From Streptomyces sp. NBC_00691 (GTDB lineage Bacteria; Actinomycetota; Actinomycetes; Streptomycetales; Streptomycetaceae): a DNA stretch of 64,000 nt. Numbering within the stretch: position 1 is the stretch's first letter; every line of letters begins with the position of its first letter. Below the pieces are notes generated by a model. That model ran no database searches, had not been told where the DNA came from, and worked only from the letters and a program-made list of their open reading frames with translations. The stretch lies in NCBI RefSeq assembly GCF_036226665.1, contig NZ_CP109007.1:1178001-1242000 (forward strand), in the 5' to 3' direction. Of this stretch, positions 16,267 through 25,191 are shown one piece after another. The position numbers and the translations under genes are program-made.

Positions 16267-17853
16267 TCAGGAGCGGACGAGCAAGGAGCCCGGCGGCGTC
16301 CGCAGCGGCTCGTCGAGCGCGGCGAGGAGCTTCTCCAGACCGCTGACGTGACCGAGCGCCGCCTGACCGCCGGCCGGGGCGAGCGCACCGTCCGCCGCCA
16401 CGCGCTCCCCGGCCTCGCGGCCGCCCTGGGGTGAGGTCAGCCGCTCCACCGCGGCCTCGACGCGCCAGCAGGCCGCGGCCAGGCGGGCGTCGTGGCTCGC
16501 GGCGGGGTCGGCCGCCACGGCGGCGAGCCCCCGCACCTCGTCGGCGCACTCGTCGAGGAGCGCCAGGACCCGCCGCGCGCGGGCCTTCCGGCCGCGGAAC
16601 GGGCTCAGCGGGTGGACCAGAGGAGCGAGGGAGAGCCGCACGCGTCCGAGCAGCAGCTCCAGCTCGGCGGCGTGCGGGGTCGGGTCGGCGTCCTCGTCGC
16701 CGGACAGGCGCCGCAGCGACGCGGAGGTCGCCGACCGCACGCCCCGGAGCGCCCGCTGGATCCAGGCGTCGTTGATCGCGTGCGTGGTGACCGGGAGGAT
16801 CAGCAGCACGGCCAGCGCCGCGCTCGCCGCGCCCACGGCGGTCTCCTCGAGACGGAGCACCAGCAGCGCCGGGTCGAGCACCCCGAGGAGCCCGTAGAGC
16901 AGACCCGCCATCACGGTCACGGCCAGCATCATCCAGCTGTACGAGACGGGCGCGGTGTAGAAGATCCCGAAGACGCAGAGGGCCACCAGGGCGGCCGTGG
17001 GGACCACGGCCCCGTCGAGCGGGATGGCGACGACCATGCCGACGGCGATCCCGATCACCGTGCCGAGGACCCGGCGGAAGCCGCGAACCAGCGTCTCGCC
17101 GCGGGACACGGTGTTGACGAAGATCCACCACGTCGTGCCGACGGCCCAGTACCAGCGGTCCTCGGAGAGCACCTGGCCGATCGCGAGCGCCACGGCGCAC
17201 GCGGCCGCGGCCTGGATCGCCTGCCGGGTGGTCACACGCGAGAGCCCGGTGCCGGGCAGCGGGGCCGGCGCGGCGGGCGGAGGGGTACGGCGTTCCAGCG
17301 GCCAGAGGAGGAAGCGCACGGCGCCGGCGGCGGCGAGGGCAATGCCGACGGCCGCGTACAGCTCGGGGAGCTGGCCGGGGACGGCGTGCAGGAACTGGGT
17401 GGTGAAGAAGTTCATGAACGCGAAGATCCCCAGCGCGTGCCCGCGCGGGCCCCAGCGCCGCGCGTACACCCCGCAGAAGACCACCGCGAGGAAGGCCATG
17501 TCCCGCAGCAGGGTGATGTCGTGCAGCGCGGTGGCGAGGGCGAGGACGGGGAAGCCAGCGGCCGGGAGGAGCAGGGTGGTGACGGCCTGCGCGCGGACGG
17601 TGGAGTCCATCACGGTGAAGAGCGCGAGCAGCGCGGCCAGACCGCCGGTGATCGACGCGGTCAGCGAGAGGCCGGCGAGCTCCGCGAGCGCGACGGCGAG
17701 CGCGATGCCCATGACGGCGCGCAGCGAGTTCTTCAACCTGACGTGCCCCGGATCCGGTGCCACGAACATCCTCTTCACGGCTGTGAACCGCCCCCTCGTC
17801 TTGCCTTCCGCCCTGCCTCGCGGCGTCCCGGGGTGGTGGGAGCTCGCGGACAT
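16267..17853 (-). CDS. FUSC family membrane protein (aromatic-acid/efflux type)
   Basis: A 528-residue integral membrane protein of the fusaric-acid-resistance-like (FUSC) superfamily. Two membrane blocks of about five helices each (near LRAVMGIALAVALAELAG and, later, RQAIQAAAACAVALAIGQVL) flank a short cytoplasmic loop, followed by a helical cytoplasmic tail of about 180 residues. The second block carries WYWAVGTTWWIFVNTVSRGE, the most conserved part of the fold. Start is uncertain: 17853 (ATG, MSASSHHPG) is used, while 17769 (MFVAPD) also fits. Substrates are probably organic acids or amphipathic drugs. Confidence 0.82.
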   Translation of the reverse strand: MSASSHHPGTPRGRAEGKTRGRFTAVKRMFVAPDPGHVRLKNSLRAVMGIALAVALAELAGLSLTASITGGLAALLALFTVMDSTVRAQAVTTLLLPAAGFPVLALATALHDITLLRDMAFLAVVFCGVYARRWGPRGHALGIFAFMNFFTTQFLHAVPGQLPELYAAVGIALAAAGAVRFLLWPLERRTPPPAAPAPLPGTGLSRVTTRQAIQAAAACAVALAIGQVLSEDRWYWAVGTTWWIFVNTVSRGETLVRGFRRVLGTVIGIAVGMVVAIPLDGAVVPTAALVALCVFGIFYTAPVSYSWMMLAVTVMAGLLYGLLGVLDPALLVLRLEETAVGAASAALAVLLILPVTTHAINDAWIQRALRGVRSATSASLRRLSGDEDADPTPHAAELELLLGRVRLSLAPLVHPLSPFRGRKARARRVLALLDECADEVRGLAAVAADPAASHDARLAAACWRVEAAVERLTSPQGGREAGERVAADGALAPAGGQAALGHVSGLEKLLAALDEPLRTPPGSLLVRS

Positions 17854-18132
17854 GACGAAGGCGCCGCGGTCCGGACCGGCCTCGTCGCCGCCCCGGCGCT
17901 GCGCGGCGCCGAAAGTACCTGGATACGCCAAGGAAACCATCCGGGGTGCCTCTGGCTCAACTCAAGACCCATCGGGTGGGCCATTGGCCCAGTGGAGGAC
18001 GGTGACCGTCGGCCGCCGGGCGGCCAACGGACCACCGCTCCACTCCGGTACGCGGCGCCCCGGCCGGGCCGGCACCGGCCTCGCGCGTGTGGCGCCGTCC
18101 CCGGTGCGTGGCACCGTGTGCGTACGGACCGG

Positions 18133-19134
18133 TCAGGCCTTGCTCGTGCGCTCCAGGTCCCGAACGGCCCGGGCCGCCTGTGCGGCGGCGCCGCGGGCCT
18201 CGCGCAGGGCGTCTTCGGCCGTCGTCACCGCCTTGCCCGCCGCCGCGGACGCCGTCCGCGCCTCCTGCCTGGCCTGCCGGCCGTCGTGCAGGTCGCGCTC
18301 CAGACGGCTGACCAGTTCGGTCGCCTCGTCGGCCGCCTCTGCGGCGGCCTGGCGCGCGTCGCGTGCCTCGGCGAGCTCCCGCTCGCGCAGGGCGACCTCG
18401 CCGTCGGCCGCCTCCGCCGCCGTCCGGGCGTGGTCGAGCTCGCGCAGACGGGCACGTTCCTCGCGCAGCCTCCGCGCGTCCTCGCCGCGGACCGGCTTCT
18501 TCCTCGGCGCCCGCTCTGCGGCGACTCCGGCCGCCTCGGTGCCGTGGGAGGCCTCGGCGGTCCCGGTGTTCTCGGCCGCTCCGGCGGCCTGGGCTGCGCC
18601 TGTCGCTTCGGTGGCCGGGCCCCGGCGGGCGGGTACCGCCTCCGGCGCGACCGCGGGAAATCCGACCGCCGCTTCGGGCGTCTTGACGAGCCGGCCCCTC
18701 GACCACTGTTTCGCGACGACCTGGTCGGCGAGAACACCGTGCAGGGTCTGCTCGATCTCGTGCAGCACCGTGTCGCTCACCGACAGCCCGGCCTCGCCCG
18801 CGAGCCCGGCGGCCGTGCGGGCGAGCGCGGCGATCAGCTGCTGCCGTTGCCCGCCCGCCGCCCGCAGCTGCTCGGCGTCGAGCGTCCGGTGGGCCTCCCT
18901 CAGAGTCTCCCCCAGGGCCAGGAACTGCTCGGCCTCCCGCCGGCGCTGCCTGGCCAGCCGGTTCGCCGCCCACGCGGCGAGCGACGGGCGCCGCAGGGCG
19001 GCGATGGCCTTCGCCGACCTCGCGTCCTTCGCCGCGCGCGCCCGGGCGACGTACGTGTCCCGGGCGGCCACGAACTCCGCCGGCCTCAGCCCGTACAACT
19101 CCTCGGCGACTTCCTCGACATCCACGCCGCCCAC
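18133..19134 (-). CDS. Conserved hypothetical coiled-coil protein
   Basis: A 333-residue soluble protein that I recognise only as a conserved actinobacterial hypothetical. The N-terminal 120 residues form a helical domain (EEVAEELYGLRPAEFVAARD, AIAALRRPSLAAWAANRLAR, QLIAALARTAA), then a proline/alanine linker, and a C-terminal region of about 130 residues that is almost wholly charged-Ala heptads (REERARLRELDHARTAAEA onward), a long predicted coiled coil. No enzyme motif. The GTG at 19125 (VDVEEVAEEL) is an alternative start. The 280 bp between it and the FUSC gene show no further gene. Confidence 0.6.
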   Translation of the reverse strand: MGGVDVEEVAEELYGLRPAEFVAARDTYVARARAAKDARSAKAIAALRRPSLAAWAANRLARQRRREAEQFLALGETLREAHRTLDAEQLRAAGGQRQQLIAALARTAAGLAGEAGLSVSDTVLHEIEQTLHGVLADQVVAKQWSRGRLVKTPEAAVGFPAVAPEAVPARRGPATEATGAAQAAGAAENTGTAEASHGTEAAGVAAERAPRKKPVRGEDARRLREERARLRELDHARTAAEAADGEVALRERELAEARDARQAAAEAADEATELVSRLERDLHDGRQARQEARTASAAAGKAVTTAEDALREARGAAAQAARAVRDLERTSKA

Positions 19135-19334
19135 TCTGCGCCGACCGCACGCGGGGACCGGGATCCCGCTCGCGGCCTCCGCCGGATGCCCGCTCCGATC
19201 ACCCGCACGGGCGCCCCGGTAAGAGCGGTGCGGCCCTTCGTCCGGCGCCTCTTCCGGTTCTTACCCGGAGCCATCGGGCGCAGTCGCCTTCCGGTCCGCC
19301 GGGCCGCGCGGGCGAGGCGACCCCGGAGGGGCGG

Positions 19335-19394
19335 ATTCCGTACCGGAATGAAACGATTCCGAACCCGGGGACACCCGTGCCCGAACCCGGGGAC
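19335..19394. promoter_or_regulatory. Palindrome and direct repeats upstream of the Lrp gene
   Basis: Within the 315-bp gap 19135-19449, TTCCG-TAC-CGGAA (19336-19348) is a palindrome, followed by a direct repeat of CCGAACCCGGGGAC (19359-19372 and 19381-19394, period 22). They lie 55-115 bp before the Lrp start codon, as expected for autoregulatory Lrp sites with helical phasing. The rest of the gap shows no convincing gene. Confidence 0.4.
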
Positions 19395-19449
19395 CGTGGC
19401 AAACCGGGCGGCACGCAGGCAGAGCAGAGGCAGAGGAGGCCCGCGGAGC

Positions 19450-19929
19450 ATGGCCGTGGACGAACTCGACACCAGGATCCTGCGGCTGCTCATCGAGCAG
19501 CCGAGGACGAGCGTGCGCGAGTACGCGCGGATCCTGGGCGTGGCGCGGGGCACCGTACAGGCCAGGATCGACCGGCTGGAGCGCGACGGAGTGATCACCG
19601 CGACCGGTCCGGTCCTCTCTCCGGCCGCGCTGGGCCACCCGGTCCTCGCCTTCGTCCATGTCGAGGTGACCCAGGGGCACCTCGACGAGGTCGGCGACGC
19701 GCTCGCGGCCGTGCCCGAGATCGTGGAGGCCTTCTCCATCACGGGCGGCGGCGATCTGCTCACCCGGGTGGTCGCGCGCGACGCCGGACACCTGGAGGAC
19801 GTCATCCAGCGGCTCATCCAGCTGCCCGGGGTGGTCCGCACCCGTACCGAGATCGCACTGCGGGAGCGGGTGGCCCACCGGCTGCTGCCGCTGGTCGAGG
19901 CGGTCGGACGGCGGTCGGCTTCCATGTGA
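19450..19929 (+). CDS. Lrp/AsnC family transcriptional regulator
   Basis: A 159-residue regulator with an N-terminal AsnC-type HTH (LDTRILRLLIEQPRTSVREYARILGVARGTVQARIDRLERDGVI in pattern) and a C-terminal RAM/ligand domain (VTQGHLDEVGDALAAVPEIVEAFSITGGGDLLTRVVARD). A GAGGAGG lies 10-15 nt before the ATG. It probably senses an amino acid and binds the repeats at 19335-19394. The gene downstream has its own promoter. Confidence 0.9.
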   Translation: MAVDELDTRILRLLIEQPRTSVREYARILGVARGTVQARIDRLERDGVITATGPVLSPAALGHPVLAFVHVEVTQGHLDEVGDALAAVPEIVEAFSITGGGDLLTRVVARDAGHLEDVIQRLIQLPGVVRTRTEIALRERVAHRLLPLVEAVGRRSASM

Positions 19930-19942
19930 AGTGAGAAACTTG

Positions 19943-20001
19943 CCCCACGGTACGAGATATGCGCCTTTTCCTTGCATATGCGAGCCGTGGGGGCCTAATC
20001 T
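19943..20001 (+). promoter_or_regulatory. Large dyad and leaderless promoter of the Mop/TOBE gene
   Basis: Outer arms CCCCACGG (19943-19950) and CCGTGGGG (19985-19992) and inner arms ATATGC (19957-19962) and GCATAT (19974-19979) make a nested inverted repeat. The -10 like TAATCT (19996-20001) ends 7 nt before the ATG at 20009, and a weak -35 like TTGCAT (19972-19977) lies 18 nt upstream of it. The right arms therefore lie inside the promoter, which favours a DNA operator over an RNA switch; the dyad could also end the Lrp transcript. Confidence 0.55.
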
Positions 20002-20008
20002 CTCGCAC

Positions 20009-20404
20009 ATGCAGTCCTACACCATCGGGCAGGCGGCGCGCCTGCTGGGCGTGAGCCCCGACACCGCACGCCGCTGGGCCGACGGCGGCCGGTTCGTCAC
20101 CCATCGCGACGAGAACGGCCGGCGACTCGTCGCCGGCCCCGATCTGGCCGCCTTCTCCGTCGAGGTCGCACAGAGCGGCCAGGGCGACGACGACGTGGCC
20201 CACACCTCGGTGCGCAACGCGTTCCCCGGCATCGTCACGGCCGTCAAACTCGGCGACATCGCCGCGCAGGTGGAGATCCAGGCGGGTCCGCACCGGCTCG
20301 TCTCCCTCCTCACCCGGGAGGCCGTGGAGGAGCTGGGGCTCGAGGTCGGCATGCAGGCCACCGCACGCGTGAAGTCGACCAGCGTGCACATCGACCGGAT
20401 CTGA
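20009..20404 (+). CDS. MerR-like HTH plus TOBE (Mop) domain protein, probable molybdate-responsive
   Basis: A 131-residue two-domain protein. The N-terminal 50 residues are a MerR/excisionase-type HTH (YTIGQAARLLGVSPDTARRWADGGRF), and residues 67-131 are a Mop/TOBE domain (SVRNAFPGIVTAVKLGDIAAQVEI, LTREAVEELGLEVGMQATARVKSTSVHI), which in other proteins binds molybdate or tungstate. The pair suggests a molybdate sensor or store that binds DNA. No modABC genes are in the window. Start chosen at 20009, where the protein begins at the HTH; no ribosome site is present, consistent with a leaderless mRNA. Confidence 0.85.
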   Translation: MQSYTIGQAARLLGVSPDTARRWADGGRFVTHRDENGRRLVAGPDLAAFSVEVAQSGQGDDDVAHTSVRNAFPGIVTAVKLGDIAAQVEIQAGPHRLVSLLTREAVEELGLEVGMQATARVKSTSVHIDRI

Positions 20405-20506
20405 TCCCGCTCGGCCCCGCACCCGTACACCGGCGGCGGCCGATTCGCCGGCCGCCGGACCACGATCGGTCCGCCCCGCCCCTCCCCCTGCGATCCGGAG
20501 CCCTCG

Positions 20507-21136
20507 ATGGCGACACCCGCACGACTCGCCCCTCTCCTCGACCAGTTCGACTTCGCCCGGCGTCGGTTGACCGACCGCATGGCGGGGCCCGTGATGGACA
20601 GCGGGAACGGCACGGACGTCGAGGTGGGGCCGATGACCGACGCGGAGTTCCTCTGGGAGCCCGGGCCAGGCTGCTGGTCCGTCCGCCGCCGCGCCGACGG
20701 TCCGGGGCCGCGCGCCACCGTGCTGACCGGCTCCGGCGCCTGGGGCCGGGACGCGACTCCGGCACCGCACCCGACGCCGCCGCCGTTCACGACGATCGCC
20801 TGGCGGCTGAGCCACCTCAGTGAGCTGCTCGCCCTCAGGGCCGACCACACGAACGGCAGCCACGGCCTCACCCGCGACGACTACGAGAGCACCGGCGACG
20901 TCACGTCGGCCGTCGCCGCGTTCGACACCGCCGCAGGTGCCTGGCGCGACGCGCTGCTGTCCGCCGACGACGCGGCACTCGACACCGTCGGATACAGCAC
21001 CTACCCGCACGGCAGCGACCCGGAGGATCCCTTCCTGGAGACCGTCTGGTGGGTGAACCAGGAACTCCTGCACCACGGGGCGGAGATCGCCCTCCTCCGC
21101 GACCTGTACCGGATCCGGCAGAGCGGAGCGGCCTGA
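20507..21136 (+). CDS. DinB family protein
   Basis: A 209-residue DinB/YfiT-type four-helix protein. Recognisable parts are the N-terminal helix LLDQFDFARRRLTDRM, the mid-protein FTTIAWRLSHLSELLALRADH with a candidate metal His, and WWVNQELLHHGAEIALLRDLYR with a second His pair. DinB-fold proteins include mycothiol- and bacillithiol-dependent transferases; the present clade is uncharacterised. GGAG precedes the ATG. It is convergent with the SpoIIE phosphatase gene. Confidence 0.82.
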   Translation: MATPARLAPLLDQFDFARRRLTDRMAGPVMDSGNGTDVEVGPMTDAEFLWEPGPGCWSVRRRADGPGPRATVLTGSGAWGRDATPAPHPTPPPFTTIAWRLSHLSELLALRADHTNGSHGLTRDDYESTGDVTSAVAAFDTAAGAWRDALLSADDAALDTVGYSTYPHGSDPEDPFLETVWWVNQELLHHGAEIALLRDLYRIRQSGAA

Positions 21137-21210
21137 ACCCGGCCCGTCCCTACCGGCCCGACCGGCCACGCCTGCCGATCCGCGGAGAACCCCGTTCCCC
21201 GTGCGGGAAT

Positions 21211-23271
21211 TCAGCTGGTCGTACGGGCGAGCAGCATCGCCACGTCGTCCTGCGCCGGCGCCGCGAGCAGCTGGTCCAGGATGTCGTCGCACAGCTCGTC
21301 CAGCGGGCGGTCGAGGCGCCGGAGCGCCCGGGCGAGCCGGCGCATCCCCTCGTCGAGGTCGCGGTCGCGGGCCTCGACGAGGCCGTCCGTGTAGAGGACG
21401 AGCAGCCCGCCCGCGGGCAGGGTGAACTCCTCGGTGCCGAAGTCGTGGACGCCCGTGCCCAGCGGGGTTCCCGGCGGGCCGTCGAGGAAGGTGACGGCCC
21501 CGTCCGGGGTGGCCACGGCCGGCGGCGGATGACCGGCGCGCGCGATGACCCAGCCGTCGGTGGCCGGGTCGTGGACGGCGTACACGCACGTCGCCATCGT
21601 GTCCTCGCCGAGGTCGGCGACGACGGCGTCGAGGGAGCTGAGCATCTCGACCGGCGGAATGTCGTGGCTGGCCAGGGTCCTCACGGCCGTGCGCAGCTGG
21701 CCCATCACCGCGGCCGCGTGGATGCCGTGGCCCATGACGTCACCGATGACGAGGCCCGTCCGGCCGCCGGGCACGGCGATGACGTCGAACCAGTCGCCGC
21801 CGACGTCATGGGCGCTCGCGGGCAGGTAGCGGCCGGTGAGTTCCAGCCCGGTGACGGCGGGCAGCGCGCTGTTGGTGAGGCTGCGCTGGAGGGTGAGGGC
21901 GGCCTCCCGCTGGGTGGTGTAGAGGCGCGCGTTGTCGATGTTGAGGGCCGCCCGGGCCACGACCTCGTCGATGAGGACGCAGTCCTGCGCGTCGAAGGGC
22001 TCGCGGGTCCGCAGCCGGGTCACCGTGACCGTGCCGAGCACCTGGCCTCGGGCCACCATGGGGATGAGCCGGGCCGAGCCGATGCGGCTGGCGAAGTAGC
22101 CGCGGAGCGCCTCGGTGCGCGGGTCGGTGAAGAGTTCCGGCAGATCGGACGTGAAGAGGTTCGTGGGCCGGCCGCGGGCGACGACCTCCTCGTACGCGGA
22201 GTCCAGCGGGATCTGGAAGGTCTGCCCGGGTGCGAGCAGCGACGTCGGAGCCGTCGGGTCCGGGAAGCGGGCCGCGAGCCGTCGCAGCACCCCGCGCGTG
22301 GAGGCGACCGGGTCGTCGGGAGCGAGGACGGACTCCAGCATCTGCACGTCCGCCGAGTCGGCCAGCTGGGGGACGAGGAAACGCACCGCCTCCTCGGCCG
22401 TCTGTTTCAGATCCAGGGTCGTGCCGATCCGTGCCCCGGCCTCGGCGAGCAGGGCGAATCGGTGGCGGGCGCGTTCGACCTCGGTGTGCGCCTCCTGGCT
22501 CTCGGTGATGTCCACGAGGGACGCGATGAGTCCCAGGGACCGCCGGTCGGTGCGGTCGATGAGCGGGGCGTACGAGCAGGACCAGATGTGGTCGCGATCG
22601 GGGTCGGCGGGTGTACGGCCGACCCGGCGGGCGTCGACGACGGCGTGGCCGCTCTCCATGACCTGGAGCATCAGGGATTCGAGGGAGGCGGCGTTGACCC
22701 CGGGCACGACGTCGGTGAGGCGATGGCCCAAGTGCTCGGCCGCCGCCACCCCGTTCATCCGGGCCAGGGCGTCGTTGACCCGGAGGAACCGCAGGTCCGG
22801 TCCGAGCAGGGCGAGACCGATGGGCGACTGGGTGAAGAGGCTCTCCATCGCCGCCAGGTTCTCCCGCATGCGGAGGACCTCGGAGGTCTCCACGGCGATG
22901 AGCAGGGCGCCCGGGCGGCCCTCCGGGTCCGCGGCGGGCACGATCCACATCTCCATGTCGATCGAGTGCCCGTCGCGATGCCGGACCGGGAGGGTGCCGA
23001 CCATGGTCTCGCCGGCCTGGACGCGATGGGTGAGCCGTTCGGCGAGCTCGCGGTTGGCGTCGGGGACGAGCAGCGGCGTGGCGAGCCGTCCGAGCACGTG
23101 CTCGGGACGGTGGCCGAGCAGGTCCTGCGCGGCGAGCGACCACTCGACGATGTGCCCTTCGGCGTCCTCCCGCCAGAGGGCGATCGGCAGCAGCTCCCGG
23201 AGCACACCCGCGTCACCGACGGCCGCCCGGGGCGGCTGCGGAAACCTGCTCGACGACTGGTCAGTCTCCAA
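21211..23271 (-). CDS. PAS-PAS-GAF-SpoIIE (PP2C-type) phosphatase
   Basis: A 686-residue cytoplasmic sensor phosphatase. Domains in order: PAS (about 25-140, LPIALWREDAEGHIVEW), second PAS (about 145-265, SPIGLALLGPDLRFLRVNDALARMNG), GAF (about 285-440), and SpoIIE/PP2C (about 470-685) with VGGDWFDVIAVPGGRTGLVIGDVMGHG carrying the metal-binding Asp residues and a final APAQDDVAMLL. Such proteins dephosphorylate STAS anti-anti-sigma factors and so set the activity of SigF/SigB-like sigma factors. Two STAS genes occur in this window (36461, 51930) but not next to it. The start appears to be a TTG at 23271. Confidence 0.88.
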   Translation of the reverse strand: METDQSSSRFPQPPRAAVGDAGVLRELLPIALWREDAEGHIVEWSLAAQDLLGHRPEHVLGRLATPLLVPDANRELAERLTHRVQAGETMVGTLPVRHRDGHSIDMEMWIVPAADPEGRPGALLIAVETSEVLRMRENLAAMESLFTQSPIGLALLGPDLRFLRVNDALARMNGVAAAEHLGHRLTDVVPGVNAASLESLMLQVMESGHAVVDARRVGRTPADPDRDHIWSCSYAPLIDRTDRRSLGLIASLVDITESQEAHTEVERARHRFALLAEAGARIGTTLDLKQTAEEAVRFLVPQLADSADVQMLESVLAPDDPVASTRGVLRRLAARFPDPTAPTSLLAPGQTFQIPLDSAYEEVVARGRPTNLFTSDLPELFTDPRTEALRGYFASRIGSARLIPMVARGQVLGTVTVTRLRTREPFDAQDCVLIDEVVARAALNIDNARLYTTQREAALTLQRSLTNSALPAVTGLELTGRYLPASAHDVGGDWFDVIAVPGGRTGLVIGDVMGHGIHAAAVMGQLRTAVRTLASHDIPPVEMLSSLDAVVADLGEDTMATCVYAVHDPATDGWVIARAGHPPPAVATPDGAVTFLDGPPGTPLGTGVHDFGTEEFTLPAGGLLVLYTDGLVEARDRDLDEGMRRLARALRRLDRPLDELCDDILDQLLAAPAQDDVAMLLARTTS

Positions 23272-23565
23272 CGCATCGACCTACGCATCGGCCCGGCCCC
23301 GGGGGGCATTCCCTGTCGAATCACCCTATCCGAGTACTTGGAGGCGGGCTCTGCTCAGTGCGGCCGATCGATGCGACGGGGACGCACGGGGAGGGGGAGG
23401 GGCCGGAGCGGAGCGGGAGTACCAGGGCCGCGGATTCCGTAGTTCTACGGATGTGCGGGCGGCCCGGGGCTGCGAAAGTCGGTCCGACCTTTGTGTTCGC
23501 GGGTTCCGCCGGGTGTGCAGTGCCCGCTCCGCGCCTCCTCCCCTTCTCCCCGGAGCACCCCCCGC

Positions 23566-25191
23566 ATGAGCAGCCGCTCGCCCGACGAGTTCCGCCTCGG
23601 TGTGCGTCCGTACGACCGGGGGGCCGGCGGCGACGACGAACCGGAGGATCCGCACGAGCTGCTCCACCGGGCCCGCCGGCTCACCGCCCAGGGGCATCCC
23701 CGGGCCGGCAGCGCGTGGGAGCGGGCGGCGACGGCCCTGCGGCGTGCGGGCGGGGCCCTCACCCCCGGGGATCACGCCGACGCCCTGGACGCGACCGCGC
23801 TCGACTGCCGGGGTGCGGCCCGGCCCGCCGCGGGGCCGCTCTTCTTCCGGGCCGCCGACCTGCACGAGCAGGCCGGGCAGCGGGGCAAGGCCCTGGTCTC
23901 GCGGGCACGTGCCCTCGTCGCCGGGCCCGGCGCCGGAGCGACGGCCCGCGTCCGGCTCGCGGAGCTGTGCGAGCGGGCCGCGGCCCTCCACCGGATCGGG
24001 CAGGCCGGGGTCGCCGAGACCGCGACGGTGCGGCTGCTGCACGGTGCCGCCCGCGCCGATCTGCTCGACACGGCGCCCGACCCGGCGGCCGAGGCGGCCG
24101 CCCTGCGCGAGGAACTCACCGGTCTGATCGCCTTCGCCGCCCCGCACCGGGCGGATCCCGCCGTACTCGGCGTGCTCGCCGACACGCGCGCGCTGCTCGG
24201 CCGGATCACCGCGCCCGACGATCCGGCCGCCGCACTGGCCCAGCTGAGGACGGCCCTCGAGGACCACCGGGCCGGGGGCCGGCGGTGGCCCGCCACCGAA
24301 CATCAACTCCTCCTCGCCGGACTGCTGCGGGCCGCCGGCGCGCACGAGGAGGCGGCCGCACTCCTCCGAGGCGCCCTCGCCTCCATGGCCACGGGCACGC
24401 CGCCGCGGGCCACCGACCGGGCCCGCCTCTGCCTGGCCCTGGCCCGGACGGTCTCGGGGGCCGGCGAGCAGGGGCGTGCGCCCGGGGGCACGAATGGGGT
24501 CGTGGAGGACGACGACGAGCGGCTGCGGCTGCTCGCCGAGGCCGTCCGTCACAGCGGCGGGCCGACCCAGGACGCCCTGGTGGGCGCTCTCGCCCGGCAC
24601 CTGCTCGGTGTCGCGCACGCGGAGCGCGGACACTACGGCAAGGCCCTCGGCCTCCTCGAACAGGCGCTGCCCCGGTTCATGGAGGACGGCGACACGGCGG
24701 CGCGCGTGGGGGCCAGGGCCTGGCGCGCCGAGTGCCTGCTGCACCTGGGCGAACCCGGCCGGGCGGCGCGGGAGTACGCGCTCGCCGCGGCGGAGGCCGG
24801 GCCGTGGGACGACCGGAGCCATGGCGCTGCCCTGGACCGGCGGGGGGCGTACGCGCTCGGCCTGGCCGGTGAGTCCGTGAAGACGGGCCACGCGTACGAC
24901 CGGACGGCCCGCGGCGACGCCTCCGACATGGGCGCCGCGGAGGCCCGCCCGGTGCCGGACGTCCCCCGCGCGGGCGGTACGGTCGACGCCGACACGAAGG
25001 CCGGGACCGAGGCCGGGGCGGATGTCGGCGCCCCGGGCGGGGACGCGCAGGGGCCGTGGCCGGGCCTGCGCGCGCTGCCGGAGCCGTGCGGACCGCCGGG
25101 GCTTTACCAGGTCGACGTGTACGGCGAAGTGGGCGGGGCCGGGCCGCAGGCCGCCACCGCCCGGGGGACCCGAGTACAGGGGTGCGAGTGA
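23566..25191 (+). CDS. TPR-like repeat protein, partner of the Ser/Thr kinase
   Basis: A 541-residue soluble protein made of Ala-rich helical hairpins that look like degenerate tetratricopeptide repeats (for example HELLHRARRLTAQGHPRAGSAWERAA, LVGALARHLLGVAHAERGHYGKALGLLEQALP, and AECLLHLGEPGRAAREYALAA, the last two being clear TPR motifs). The C-terminal 90 residues are low-complexity. The start ATG at 23566 begins MSSRSPDEF. Its TGA stop overlaps the GTG start of the kinase gene (GTGA at 25188-25191), so the two are translationally coupled; it may scaffold or be a substrate of that kinase. Confidence 0.65.
   Translation: MSSRSPDEFRLGVRPYDRGAGGDDEPEDPHELLHRARRLTAQGHPRAGSAWERAATALRRAGGALTPGDHADALDATALDCRGAARPAAGPLFFRAADLHEQAGQRGKALVSRARALVAGPGAGATARVRLAELCERAAALHRIGQAGVAETATVRLLHGAARADLLDTAPDPAAEAAALREELTGLIAFAAPHRADPAVLGVLADTRALLGRITAPDDPAAALAQLRTALEDHRAGGRRWPATEHQLLLAGLLRAAGAHEEAAALLRGALASMATGTPPRATDRARLCLALARTVSGAGEQGRAPGGTNGVVEDDDERLRLLAEAVRHSGGPTQDALVGALARHLLGVAHAERGHYGKALGLLEQALPRFMEDGDTAARVGARAWRAECLLHLGEPGRAAREYALAAAEAGPWDDRSHGAALDRRGAYALGLAGESVKTGHAYDRTARGDASDMGAAEARPVPDVPRAGGTVDADTKAGTEAGADVGAPGGDAQGPWPGLRALPEPCGPPGLYQVDVYGEVGGAGPQAATARGTRVQGCE

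Noticed and set aside
19135..19280. Basic short frame MAPGKNRKRRRTKGR on the minus strand before the Lrp gene
   Set aside because: It continues into the start of the coiled-coil gene in another frame and lacks a clear ribosome site or known homologue.
16492..19929. A 1145-codon plus-strand open frame, and others such as 1435-2682 and 21049-23442
   Set aside because: These lie antisense to well-supported genes (FUSC, coiled-coil protein, DUF6421, SpoIIE phosphatase) and have no recognisable domain; such frames are expected at this GC content.
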